A stretch of 37,880 nt of DNA, from the NCBI GenBank assembly GCA_030840335.1, contig JAUZFR010000009.1, forward strand, positions 1 to 37,880, in the 5' to 3' direction. The translations under genes were made by a program, and so were the position numbers. Origin of the DNA: Actinomycetota bacterium (GTDB lineage Bacteria; Actinomycetota; Actinomycetes; Actinomycetales; Microbacteriaceae). This document shows positions 24,088-32,196 of the stretch, piece after piece. The notes below the pieces were generated by a model. The model worked only from the letters and a program-made list of their open reading frames with translations. It did no database searches and was not told the origin of the DNA. Positions within the stretch are counted from its first letter, which is position 1; each line of letters begins with the position of its first letter.

Positions 24088-25545
24088 CTAGCTGAGCTGG
24101 TTGGCTTCGACCCAGGCCAGGTACTCGGGGGTGACAGTGCCGGTGACATAGTCGCCCGTGAAGCAGCTCATCTCAAGATCCGTGACACTGGACCCCTCGA
24201 GGATCGCGGCTTTCATGTCGGCGACCTCCTGGTAGATCAGGTAGTCGCTGCCGAGTTCGGTATTGATTTCGGGGATCTTGCGCCCGTGGGCGATCAGCTC
24301 GTGACGGGTCGGCATGTTGATGCCGTAGACGTGCGGGTAGCGAACCGGCGGCGCCGCGGAGGTGAAGGTGACCTTATTGGCGCCTGCCTCGCGCGCCATC
24401 TGAACGATCTCCTTTGAGGTCGTGCCCCGAACGATCGAGTCGTCGACAATAAGGATGTTCTTGCCGCGAAACTCCGAGCTCATCGCATTCAGCTTCTGCT
24501 TGACTGACTTCTTGCGCTCGGCCTGGCCGGGCATGATGAAGGTGCGGCCGACATAGCGGTTCTTGTAGAAGCCTTCGCGGTACTCGACTCCCAGCTTTTG
24601 CGCGACCTGCATTGCGGCCGGACGCGACGAATCCGGAATCGGCATCACGACGTCGATGTCACCGTGCGGCGTGTAGCGTGCGATCGTGTCGGCGAGACGA
24701 TCGCCGAGACGCAGGCGAGCCTCGTACACCGAGATGCCGTTCATGATCGAGTCCGGGCGGGCTAGGTAGACATATTCGAACGAGCAGGGAATGAGGCGCG
24801 GATTCGCGGCGCACTGCTTCGAGGTCATCTCGCCATCCATCGCGATGAAGATCGCTTCGCCTGGCGCGACATCCCGAACGAGCTCGTAGCCGCCGCTTTC
24901 CAGCACGAGCGATTCGGATGCGACGATCCACTCCTCACCGACCAGCCCGTGCTGGCGTCGGCCGAGAACCAGCGGACGGATGCCGAACGGGTCGCGGAAG
25001 GCGAGCAGCCCGTGGCCCGCAATCAGCGCAATCGCCGCGTAGGAACCCTCGACGCGTTCGTGGAGTCGGCTGATCGCCTTGAAAACCTGGTCGGGGTCGA
25101 GTTCTGAGCCCGATACCTGTGCCTGCAGCTCGTTGGCGAGCACGTTGACCAGCAGCTCTGTGTCGCTCGAAGTGTTGAGATGACGGCGATCGACGTGGAA
25201 CAGCTCCTGCGTCAGTTCGCGCGTATTCGTGAGATTGCCGTTGTGGACGAGGATGATCCCGTACGGCGCGTTCACGTAGAACGGCTGCGCTTCTTCTTCG
25301 TTCGCCGCGCTGCCCTTGGTTGCGTAGCGCACGTGACCGAGACCCATGGTTCCGGTGAGGCCGCGCATATCGCGCGTGCGATACGCCTCGCGTACCTGGC
25401 CCTTCGCCTTCTGCATGTGGAAGGTGTCGCCTTCGGCGGTAGCGATGCCCGTCGAATCCTGTCCACGGTGCTGAAGAAGGGACAGGCTGTCGTAAACCTG
25501 TTGGTTGACGGGGAGTGATGAGACGATGCCCACAATGCCGCACAT
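24088..25545 (-). CDS. purF: Amidophosphoribosyltransferase
   Basis: A 485-residue enzyme that makes 5-phosphoribosylamine from PRPP and glutamine, the committed step of purine synthesis. It begins M-C-G-I-V-G-I, so Cys2 becomes the N-terminal nucleophile after Met removal; unlike the Bacillus enzyme there is no propeptide. The glutaminase domain (to about residue 240) includes G-L-G-H-V-R-Y, L-V-H-N-G-N-L-T-N and S-S-D-T-E-L. The phosphoribosyltransferase domain carries the PRPP loop I-L-I-V-D-D-S-I-V-R-G-T-T. It is divergent from purM, whereas mycobacteria keep purF and purM in one direction (from memory), so a local inversion is implied. Confidence 0.98.
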   Translation of the reverse strand: MCGIVGIVSSLPVNQQVYDSLSLLQHRGQDSTGIATAEGDTFHMQKAKGQVREAYRTRDMRGLTGTMGLGHVRYATKGSAANEEEAQPFYVNAPYGIILVHNGNLTNTRELTQELFHVDRRHLNTSSDTELLVNVLANELQAQVSGSELDPDQVFKAISRLHERVEGSYAAIALIAGHGLLAFRDPFGIRPLVLGRRQHGLVGEEWIVASESLVLESGGYELVRDVAPGEAIFIAMDGEMTSKQCAANPRLIPCSFEYVYLARPDSIMNGISVYEARLRLGDRLADTIARYTPHGDIDVVMPIPDSSRPAAMQVAQKLGVEYREGFYKNRYVGRTFIMPGQAERKKSVKQKLNAMSSEFRGKNILIVDDSIVRGTTSKEIVQMAREAGANKVTFTSAAPPVRYPHVYGINMPTRHELIAHGRKIPEINTELGSDYLIYQEVADMKAAILEGSSVTDLEMSCFTGDYVTGTVTPEYLAWVEANQLS

Positions 25546-25588
25546 GCTGCCGGGGGGTTCCTTACGGTGGGGAGAAGAAGCCGGCTTC

Positions 25589-25594
25589 AGTCTA
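25589..25594 (-). promoter_or_regulatory. Possible -10 box of purF
   Basis: TAGACT on the minus strand about 43 nt upstream of the purF ATG; AAGGA (with 13-nt spacing) would be the ribosome binding site. No clear -35 is visible. Confidence 0.4.
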
Positions 25595-25634
25595 CGGTCT
25601 CGAATGGCGTCGTGCTGGCGGTGTCCGTTTGAGG

Positions 25635-25640
25635 CAAACT
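25635..25640 (+). promoter_or_regulatory. Possible -10 box of purM (leaderless-type spacing)
   Basis: CAAACT ends exactly 6 nt before the purM ATG at 25647. It lacks the first T of TANNNT, so it is a weaker member of the pattern. Confidence 0.35.
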
Positions 25641-25646
25641 GGTCAC

Positions 25647-26744
25647 ATGACCACGAGCTATCGCGAAGCCGGTGTAGACACTGCGGCAGGCGATCTCGCC
25701 GTCGAACTGATGAAGTCGGCCGTCAGCGCCACGCACGGCCCCGAGGTGCTCGGCGGGGTCGGTGGCTTTGCCGGGCTCTTCGACGTGTCGTTCCTCAAGT
25801 CCTACCGTCGCCCGCTCCTTGCCACTTCGACGGATGGCGTCGGTACAAAAGTCGCGATCGCCCAGGCTCTCGACAAGCACGACACCATCGGCCAGGACCT
25901 CGTCGGCATGGTCGTGGATGACATCGTGGTCGTCGGCGCGAAGCCGCTGTTCATGACTGACTACATCGCCTGCGGCCACGTGGTGCCCGAGCGCATCGCC
26001 GATATCGTCCGCGGCATTGCCGCAGCCTGCTCCGCCACCGGAACCGCCCTTGTCGGGGGCGAGACGGCCGAGCATCCGGGGCTACTCGGTCCCGACGACT
26101 ACGACGTGGCCGGCGCTGCCGTCGGTGCGGTCGAAGCGGATGACGCGCTCGGTCCGCAGCGCGTGGAGCATGGCGACGTGGTGATCGCCATCGGCTCCTC
26201 CGGGCTCCACAGCAACGGCTTCTCGCTGGTTCGTCACATCCTGAGCAAGAGCGGCATCGGATATACCGACCGCTCCAACGAACTCGGCGGCGTGGTGGGC
26301 GAAATACTGCTCGAGCCGACGCGGCTCTACACGAGTGCGCTACTCGCCGTTCTCGATGAGCTGCCTGGCGCCATCCATGCCCTGAGCCACGTGACGGGCG
26401 GCGGAATCGCCGCGAACCTCGCGCGAGTACTGCCACTCGGCTCCTGGGTCGAGGTCGATCGTGCGACCTGGTCGCCTCAGGCGGTCTTCCGAGTGTTGGC
26501 GAACCTCGGGGGCGTCTCACTCGAAAGCACAGAAGGTACCTGGAATTTGGGCGTGGGCATGTTCGCGGTCGTCGACAAGGCCGCTGCAACTGGCGTGCTT
26601 CGTGCGATCGAATCGCAGGGTATCCCTGTCTGGGTTGCCGGGCGCGTCACCCTGGGTGAGCGCGCCGCGACCGACGGCTGGGAGCAAGGGGCGAAGGGCG
26701 TCAACGGCGGTGCCGTGCGCCTGGTCGGTTCATACCAGCGTTGA
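25647..26744 (+). CDS. purM: Phosphoribosylformylglycinamidine cyclo-ligase
   Basis: A 365-residue AIR synthetase that closes the imidazole ring of FGAM with ATP. It starts T-S-Y-R-E-A-G-V-D, the invariant PurM opening, and has L-A-T-S-T-D-G-V-G-T-K (about residues 58-68), G-G-E-T-A-E-H-P (about 137-144), S-S-G-L-H-S-N-G-F-S-L-V and H-V-T-G-G-G-I-A-A-N-L. ATG 25647 was chosen because conservation begins there; the longer frame to 25515 overlaps the purF promoter. It is divergent from purF and followed by the convergent DUF3073 gene. Confidence 0.98.
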   Translation: MTTSYREAGVDTAAGDLAVELMKSAVSATHGPEVLGGVGGFAGLFDVSFLKSYRRPLLATSTDGVGTKVAIAQALDKHDTIGQDLVGMVVDDIVVVGAKPLFMTDYIACGHVVPERIADIVRGIAAACSATGTALVGGETAEHPGLLGPDDYDVAGAAVGAVEADDALGPQRVEHGDVVIAIGSSGLHSNGFSLVRHILSKSGIGYTDRSNELGGVVGEILLEPTRLYTSALLAVLDELPGAIHALSHVTGGGIAANLARVLPLGSWVEVDRATWSPQAVFRVLANLGGVSLESTEGTWNLGVGMFAVVDKAAATGVLRAIESQGIPVWVAGRVTLGERAATDGWEQGAKGVNGGAVRLVGSYQR

Positions 26745-26790
26745 CTCCAGGGCTCGACTGACGCAAATGGCTGCTCTGGCGACGGGCAAC

Positions 26791-27003
26791 CTACGCGGTG
26801 CGGAACTCTTCGTCTTCGTCGGACGTCTGCTTCTCGTCGAGATACTCCGCCCACTTGTCGATTTCGGGCGACACGAACTCGGTCGGAGTGCCCGGGTGAC
26901 TGTGGAGTTCATTGGCGAGCGCGCCGTAGTTGGTGTCGGGGCTGTAGTACTTCAGGTCCCGTGCAACTTTGGTGTGCTTCGCTTTTTGACGGCCGCGCCC
27001 CAT
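26791..27003 (-). CDS. DUF3073 small protein
   Basis: A 70-residue conserved actinobacterial protein. It begins M-G-R-G-R-Q-K-A-K-H-T-K-V-A-R-D-L-K-Y-Y-S, a basic block typical of DUF3073, and ends in an acidic tail (S-D-E-D-E-E-F). A GAGGGGG ribosome binding site precedes the ATG. Its position directly after purM, pointing back towards it, matches Rv0810c in Mycobacterium tuberculosis (from memory). The function is unknown; the charge pattern suggests nucleic-acid or ribosome association, which is only a guess. Confidence 0.93.
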   Translation of the reverse strand: MGRGRQKAKHTKVARDLKYYSPDTNYGALANELHSHPGTPTEFVSPEIDKWAEYLDEKQTSDEDEEFRTA

Positions 27004-27045
27004 GCGTGACCCCCTCAGATAGAAAATGATCGACAGAACGGTGAA

Positions 27046-27051
27046 AATCTA
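27046..27051 (-). promoter_or_regulatory. Possible -10 box of the DUF3073 gene
   Basis: TAGATT on the minus strand, about 42 nt before the start. The ~195-bp region 27004-27199 is AT-richer than its surroundings and holds only this site and the FMO promoter. Confidence 0.35.
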
Positions 27052-27176
27052 GCGCTCACTTTATCACGCAGCGCATGGGTATTTGCCGGGGGTGCCGTTC
27101 ACCAAAAGGTTAGTCCTCAGAAGCAACAAACCGCGCGTACTAGCCCGGCATGGATTCTCCAATTGCCCACCGTTCA

Positions 27177-27193
27177 ACCCGCGCGGGTAACGT
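27177..27193 (+). promoter_or_regulatory. Leaderless -10 box of the FMO-like gene overlapping a 12-bp palindrome
   Basis: TAACGT (27188-27193) ends exactly 6 nt before GTG 27200. It is abutted by the perfect palindrome ACCCGCGCGGGT (27177-27188), which could be a repressor site. Such GC palindromes arise by chance in this genome, so the operator call is weak. Confidence 0.4.
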
Positions 27194-27199
27194 TGACGG

Positions 27200-28297
27200 G
27201 TGGCCACCGCCGGAACCGATACGTCAGTCGTCGTGATCGGTGCTGGGCAGGCGGGATTATCCGTCGCTTTCTACCTCCAGCGACTCGGACTCGACGCCGG
27301 AAACGAGTTCGTGCTGCTCGACCGCGGCCCCGGCACCGGCGGTGCGTGGCAATCGCGCTGGGAAGCCCTTCGCCTCGGCTCTGCCCACAGGGTCAACGAC
27401 CTCCCTGGGATGGAAGAGCTCGGCGTTAGTTTCGATACCGCCGATCGAACCCTCCCAGCGAAGGAGGTAGTCGCCGACTATTACCGCCGGTACGAGGATC
27501 ACTACGGTTTTCAGGTGGTTCGCCCCGCGACGGTCACGTCGGTTGTGAACAACGGCGCAACAAATCTGCTCGTCACCTTCTCGGATGACGAGGGCGAACA
27601 GGCCGTCACTACCGACATCGTCGTCAACGCGACCGGCACCTGGGGTTCACCTTTCGTGCCGTGGTATCCGGGACGCAACGACTTCGCCGGACGCCAGGTG
27701 CACACCAATGACTATGCGGAGGCGAGCGAGTTCGCCGGCCAGAGCGTTCTCGTCGTTGGCGGCGGCACCTCTGCAATTGGTTTTCTGCTCGAACTGGAGG
27801 GCACCGCTTCCGAACTCACCTGGGTGACTCGTCGAGACATCGAATTCCTTGACGAGGGCGAGCTCAACATGGAGGCGGGCGCCGCGGCCGTGGCCAAACA
27901 GGATGAGGCTGCTCGCGCCGGACGCGCCCTCCCGAGCATCGTGAGTGGTACCGGCGTGCCGCGTACCCGGCGCATCCAGGCCGGAATCGACCGCGGGGTG
28001 CTGATTCCGAAGCCCATGTTCAGTGCCATCGACTCGGATGGCGTGCGATGGGCCGATGGTACATTCCAAAAAGTGGATGCGATCGTTTGGGCCACCGGAT
28101 TCCGCCCGGAGTTGCGCCACCTCGCCCCTCTGAAACTGCGCGAGAAGGCAGGCGGAGTTTCCGTCGGCGCGGGCTCGGCCTTCAAGGACCCACGCATATT
28201 CTTCGCGGGGTATGGACCGCAGGCGAGCACGATCGGCGCGAACCGAGCCGGACGGATGATCGCCCGGCAGGTCGTGGCGTCGCTCAGCAAGCTCTAG
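27200..28297 (+). CDS. FAD/NAD(P)-dependent flavoprotein monooxygenase-like
   Basis: A 365-residue CzcO/FMO-type flavoprotein. The FAD-binding G-x-G-x-x-G is V-I-G-A-G-Q-A-G at residues 12-19; a second dinucleotide fold starts V-L-V-V-G-G-G-T-S-A-I-G at about 183-194. Between them, F-A-G-R-Q-V-H-T-N-D-Y (162-172) fits the FMO/Baeyer-Villiger signature F-x-G-x-x-x-H-x-x-x-Y. The late A-T-G-F-R-P (about residue 300) is the usual flavin-side motif. It is shorter than true FMOs (about 450-550), like many bacterial relatives of unknown substrate. The start is GTG 27200. The stop shares CTAG with the convergent glycosidase gene. Confidence 0.88.
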   Translation: MATAGTDTSVVVIGAGQAGLSVAFYLQRLGLDAGNEFVLLDRGPGTGGAWQSRWEALRLGSAHRVNDLPGMEELGVSFDTADRTLPAKEVVADYYRRYEDHYGFQVVRPATVTSVVNNGATNLLVTFSDDEGEQAVTTDIVVNATGTWGSPFVPWYPGRNDFAGRQVHTNDYAEASEFAGQSVLVVGGGTSAIGFLLELEGTASELTWVTRRDIEFLDEGELNMEAGAAAVAKQDEAARAGRALPSIVSGTGVPRTRRIQAGIDRGVLIPKPMFSAIDSDGVRWADGTFQKVDAIVWATGFRPELRHLAPLKLREKAGGVSVGAGSAFKDPRIFFAGYGPQASTIGANRAGRMIARQVVASLSKL

Positions 28298-30189
28298 CGA
28301 GCGCTCCGGCTCGCCATCACCTGCACGGCTGCTGCAGCCGACCACGCCTGCGGGCGACAGGCGGCCGGGTAGGGAACCGGGCGCGCAAACGCTGTCGACG
28401 AGTCGCCCGAGTGGAGCTCCGGCATGCGGTAGTCGAACGCCGATGCCGCAGAGAGAAGGCCCTCGGTGAGCACAGCGGCCTCTGAGTCAAACCCCGCCAG
28501 TACCAGCCCGCGGATCGCGATCGCGGTGTCGTGAGTCCAGACACTGCCGCCGTGGTAGCTGAGTGGCCAGTAGCCGGTCGAGTCGGTGGACATGGTGCGG
28601 AGGCCGTAGCCGGAGCTCATTTCCGGGGAGACGAGTCGCCGGGCCACCAGCGCGCTCTGTTCCTGGTCGAGCAGCCCCGTGCCGAGCAGGTGGCCGATAT
28701 TGCTCGTGACCGTGTCGACGGGTCGTTTCGAGGCGTCGAGGGCGATCGCCGGATAAGCGCCCGCCGGGTCGTCGATCCAAAAGCTCTGATGGAATCGCAG
28801 TTTGAGAGCGGCGGCCCAGGCTAACCAGTCCGCGCCGTCGCGGCCGAAGTGCTCGAGAATCGCTGCGCCTGCGGTTGCCGCCTCGAAGGCATATGCCTGC
28901 ACCTCGCAGAGTGCGATCGGGCCTGTCGCGAGCGTGCCGTCGCGCCATTGCACCGAGTCGCCCGAGTCCTTCCAGCCCTGGTTCGCGAGCCCGTGCCCGG
29001 TCAGGTCTACGTATTCGAGCAGGCCATCACCATCCGCGTCTCCGTAGTCGCGCATCCATTCGAGTGCGCCGACAAGAGCCGGAAGCAGGGCTTCGACTTC
29101 GTCTTCGGGCATTCCGGCCTTCCAGGCGTCGGCGAGCAGACAGATCCACAGCGCCGTCGCGTCGACCGTGCCGAAGTACAGCGGGGGCAGGGAGAGGCCC
29201 TCGCCCGGCATCTCCAAGGTTGCCCGTCGCAACTCGTGCATGATCTTGCCCGGCTGTTCAGCGCTTGCCGCAACGGATTCGGTTCCCTGCATTCCCGCAA
29301 GCACACGCAGGGTGTCGGCGGCGATTCGATGTCCGAGCGGGAGCAGAAAGCGCGCCGCCCAAAGGGAATCCCGCCCAAACAGGGTGAAGAACCAGGGTGC
29401 GCCAGCAGCGAGGAACTGGTTCGCAGGATCACTCGCAGTCGTTAGTCGCAGCGCATCCAGGTCCCCGAGGGCGCGCGAAAGCCAGCGATCGAGGCGGTCG
29501 TCTCCCGAGTCGGCGCCCGGCAGTGACCACGGAGCCGCACCGGATGCGGCCGCGACTACGGCTGCGGCATCCGCAGCCGCGATCGACCAACTGACCGTCG
29601 TCTCACCCCTGGCGGGAATCGTGACGTCCCAGGCCAGCTCGAGCGTGTTGCTGCCGTCGGTCGCCAGTCGGGCGCCGGGTGCATCGAGTCGCACAGTGAT
29701 CGCACCCTCGCCCCACGCGGCCGACTGCCCGTCGATCGAGATCGGCGCAGCCTCTCCCCGTGAACCGGACTTCACCGCATCCATCTGGGCGAGATCGGAC
29801 GCAAGACGAAAGACGACGGTCGTCTGGATTGGCAGCGCTCGCGTCGACGCGATTGTCAGTCGCTCTTCCATCCCATTTGCGACGACTCTGCGTCTCTGGA
29901 TGGCGCGAACCTTGGGGTCCGCATCCGTGTCGTCGAGAAAGCGCAGCACCGAGACGAAGTCGAGAGAATCCGGGGAATCGGAGCTGGTCGCGACGCGCTC
30001 GCCCTGCATGCCGTCGAACGTGACCTCGAGCTCTGAGACAACTCGCACATCCGATACATAAAGCCCGTGGATCGGTCGCTCTCCCATCGCTCCGGAGGCC
30101 GCGGACCACGCCTGCGAGGGCGCCCGCAGCGCGACAGTTTCGTCGGAGAGGAGCGGCTGGAGATGCTGTTTGCGCGCGTTCGCGGTCAC
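28294..30189 (-). CDS. Glycogen-debranching-type amylo-alpha-1,6-glucosidase-like protein
   Basis: A ~631-residue protein. The first ~240 residues match the bacterial glycogen debranching N-terminal beta domain (L-S-D-E-T-V-A-L-R-A at the start, H-G-L-Y-V-S-D-V-R-V near residue 40), and the rest is an (alpha/alpha)6 barrel with F-G-R-D-S-L-W-A-A-R, D-G-D-G-L-L-E-Y and the C-terminal W-T-H-D-T-A-I-A-I-R-G. No signal peptide is present, so it acts in the cytosol on imported oligosaccharide. Start: GTG 30189 sits 5 nt after AAGGAG; GTG 30195, which overlaps the permease stop as GTGA, is the alternative. It is the last gene of the sugar ABC operon. The exact linkage cut is not predictable. Confidence 0.85.
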   Translation of the reverse strand: MTANARKQHLQPLLSDETVALRAPSQAWSAASGAMGERPIHGLYVSDVRVVSELEVTFDGMQGERVATSSDSPDSLDFVSVLRFLDDTDADPKVRAIQRRRVVANGMEERLTIASTRALPIQTTVVFRLASDLAQMDAVKSGSRGEAAPISIDGQSAAWGEGAITVRLDAPGARLATDGSNTLELAWDVTIPARGETTVSWSIAAADAAAVVAAASGAAPWSLPGADSGDDRLDRWLSRALGDLDALRLTTASDPANQFLAAGAPWFFTLFGRDSLWAARFLLPLGHRIAADTLRVLAGMQGTESVAASAEQPGKIMHELRRATLEMPGEGLSLPPLYFGTVDATALWICLLADAWKAGMPEDEVEALLPALVGALEWMRDYGDADGDGLLEYVDLTGHGLANQGWKDSGDSVQWRDGTLATGPIALCEVQAYAFEAATAGAAILEHFGRDGADWLAWAAALKLRFHQSFWIDDPAGAYPAIALDASKRPVDTVTSNIGHLLGTGLLDQEQSALVARRLVSPEMSSGYGLRTMSTDSTGYWPLSYHGGSVWTHDTAIAIRGLVLAGFDSEAAVLTEGLLSAASAFDYRMPELHSGDSSTAFARPVPYPAACRPQAWSAAAAVQVMASRSAR

Positions 30190-30191
30190 CG

Positions 30192-31106
30192 TCACTCCTT
30201 GACCGACCCGTCGCTCGCGTTGAGGATTCGTCTCTGGAAGATGAAGAAGACGATGGCCACCGGAATTGTCATCACGGCAGCAGCCGCCAGCTTGAGCGGA
30301 TACTGCGTTGCCTGACCCAGTTGCCCGGCGGCCAGGCTCGCGACCCCCTTGGTGAGGGTGGTCAGCGCGGGCGACTGGGTCGACACCACGAAGTGACTCA
30401 ACTCATTCCACGACCCCTGGAACGACAGGATGATTATGGTCACCACCGCGGGCCTCGCCATCGGCAGTACGACCGACCAGAACACCCGGAACGTGCCCGC
30501 CCCGTCGATTCGAGCCTGTTCTTCGACGCTCACCGGAATGGACTCGAAGAAGTTCTTCATGATGAAGATGCCGGCGGCGTCGGTGAGCAACGGGATGATC
30601 ATGCCCGCATAGGAGTCAAAGATCCCGAGCTGGTTGATCACGAGAAACTTCGGGATGAGCAGCACGACGCCGGGCACCGCCATCACCGCGATGAGACCCG
30701 CATACATGACGTTGCGCCCGCGGAAATGCAGACGAGCGAGTGCGTAGCCGGCAATCGAATCGAAGAACACGCGGCCGATCGTGACGCTCGCCGTCACCAG
30801 AAATGAGTTCTTCGCCCACAACGGGAAGTCGGAATTGAGGAACAGCTTTTGATAGGCAGCTGTCGTGAAGGTCTGCGGTATCAGCGAGAGCGGGTCGGCT
30901 GCGGCATCCGCTTCGGTTTTGAAGGAGGTCGCGATATCGATCAGGAACGGGAAGATGTAAATCGCGGCCAGCAGAATGAGCAGCGCATAGAAGATCGTGT
31001 TCGTCGTGAAACGACGCGGGGTCAGGCGTTCACGACGGTGAGGCGGGATCTTTACGGCAGGCAGGGCTTCCGCCACTGCGCTCGGCGTCAGAGGCGTCGT
31101 GGTCAT
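30192..31106 (-). CDS. Carbohydrate ABC transporter permease (MalG type)
   Basis: A 304-residue inner-membrane subunit with six predicted helices; the first follows a basic N-terminus at about residue 35. The EAA loop that docks on the ATPase reads E-Q-A-R-I-D-G-A-G (about 196-204). It pairs with the MalF-type gene upstream, overlapping it by 4 bp (ATGA, 31103-31106), and leads into the glycosidase gene. No ATPase gene is encoded nearby, as is common for CUT1 systems in actinobacteria that share an MsiK-type ATPase. The substrate is probably an oligosaccharide. Confidence 0.95.
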   Translation of the reverse strand: MTTTPLTPSAVAEALPAVKIPPHRRERLTPRRFTTNTIFYALLILLAAIYIFPFLIDIATSFKTEADAAADPLSLIPQTFTTAAYQKLFLNSDFPLWAKNSFLVTASVTIGRVFFDSIAGYALARLHFRGRNVMYAGLIAVMAVPGVVLLIPKFLVINQLGIFDSYAGMIIPLLTDAAGIFIMKNFFESIPVSVEEQARIDGAGTFRVFWSVVLPMARPAVVTIIILSFQGSWNELSHFVVSTQSPALTTLTKGVASLAAGQLGQATQYPLKLAAAAVMTIPVAIVFFIFQRRILNASDGSVKE

Positions 31107-32191
31107 CGTTTGCTCCCTGGAATTCGGTATGCCCGCAGGCGGCGTTTTGAGACCTTACGATCGGCGAGCACCCAGCGCTGCACGAGCGTGAAGAAAACGA
31201 TGATGGCGAACAGGATGAACGCGATCGCCGCACCCTGCCCCCACTGCTGGTCCTGGAAACTGGTCTGGTACGACAGGTAGGCGGGCGTCAGCGTTGTCTT
31301 TGCCGGACCGCCCTGGGTGCCCGTGTAGATCTGGTCGAACACCTGCCAACATCCGATGAGTCCGAGGGTGAGGACTGTGAAGAGCGTCGGGCGCAGTTGC
31401 GGGAGAGTAATCCGCCAGAAGCGCTGCCAGCCGTTGGCTCCGTCGACCATGGCGGCTTCCTGCACCTCGCCGCTGATGTTCTGCAACGCCGCAAGGAACA
31501 GCAGCATGAAGGTGCCGCTGGTGGTGAAGACGGCGAGCAGGATGAGGGCGAACATCGCGAAGGATGGTCCACCCACCCAGTCCCACCAGGCGACTCCGAG
31601 GGTTGAGTTATTCACGAGGAAGCCGGGGCCATTCGTGATGCCGAAATGGAAGATACCCGCGGGCTCATTGAACCAGTTGGGCCCGGTGACGCCGACGAAC
31701 GAGATCAGCTTGTTGACCGCGCCCGTCGAGCTGAACAGGAAGAGCCATAGTACGGTGATCGCGACCGAGCTCGTTACCGAGGGAAAGTAGAACGCCGTGC
31801 GGAAGAAGCCACGACCGCGCAGGATCTGGCGGTTCACGAGCACGGCGAGAAAAAGCGAGAGCGCTGTCTGCAGCGGCACAACGAGCACCACGTACCAGGC
31901 GTTGTTCTTGAGTGCCACTCCGAAGTTCTGCTCGGCAAGCCCACCGCCGGTCAGCACAGACGAGTAGTTCTTGAGCCCGGTGAAGCTGACTCCACTGGAA
32001 AAGGGGCTTCCGCGCCCGGACCAGTCAGAGAAACTGACCCACAGTGCCATGAGAACGGGTATCACCAGGAACAGTCCGAGCAGCACCAGCATCGGGGTGG
32101 TGAAGAGCCACCCGGAGGCAGCCTCCCCTTTTCGGATTCCGGTTCCCCGGCGCATCCGCAGTCGAGGAGACTGCCTCACGGTCGTCGTCAT
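31103..32191 (-). CDS. Carbohydrate ABC transporter permease (MalF type)
   Basis: A 362-residue inner-membrane subunit of a CUT1 importer. A basic N-terminal tail of about 25 residues precedes the first helix (W-L-F-T-T-P-M-L-V-L-L-G-L-F-L), and a long extracytoplasmic loop follows the early helices. The EAA motif reads Q-E-A-A-M-V-D-G-A-N-G in the second half, followed by F-W-R-I-T-L-P-Q-L. It starts 5 bp after the binding-protein gene and overlaps the MalG-type gene by 4 bp, so binding protein, both permeases and the glycosidase form one operon. Confidence 0.95.
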   Translation of the reverse strand: MTTTVRQSPRLRMRRGTGIRKGEAASGWLFTTPMLVLLGLFLVIPVLMALWVSFSDWSGRGSPFSSGVSFTGLKNYSSVLTGGGLAEQNFGVALKNNAWYVVLVVPLQTALSLFLAVLVNRQILRGRGFFRTAFYFPSVTSSVAITVLWLFLFSSTGAVNKLISFVGVTGPNWFNEPAGIFHFGITNGPGFLVNNSTLGVAWWDWVGGPSFAMFALILLAVFTTSGTFMLLFLAALQNISGEVQEAAMVDGANGWQRFWRITLPQLRPTLFTVLTLGLIGCWQVFDQIYTGTQGGPAKTTLTPAYLSYQTSFQDQQWGQGAAIAFILFAIIVFFTLVQRWVLADRKVSKRRLRAYRIPGSKR

Positions 32192-32196
32192 GACGG

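Noticed and set aside
24067-24097. Imperfect inverted repeat at the convergent ends of the small membrane gene and purF
   Set aside because: The stem needs a bulge, overlaps the purF stop and has no T-run; too weak to call a terminator.
25546-25646. Search for a purine riboswitch or PurR-type operator in the purF-purM gap
   Set aside because: No aptamer-like conserved core and no clear symmetric operator was seen; both promoters are too close to their starts for a riboswitch.
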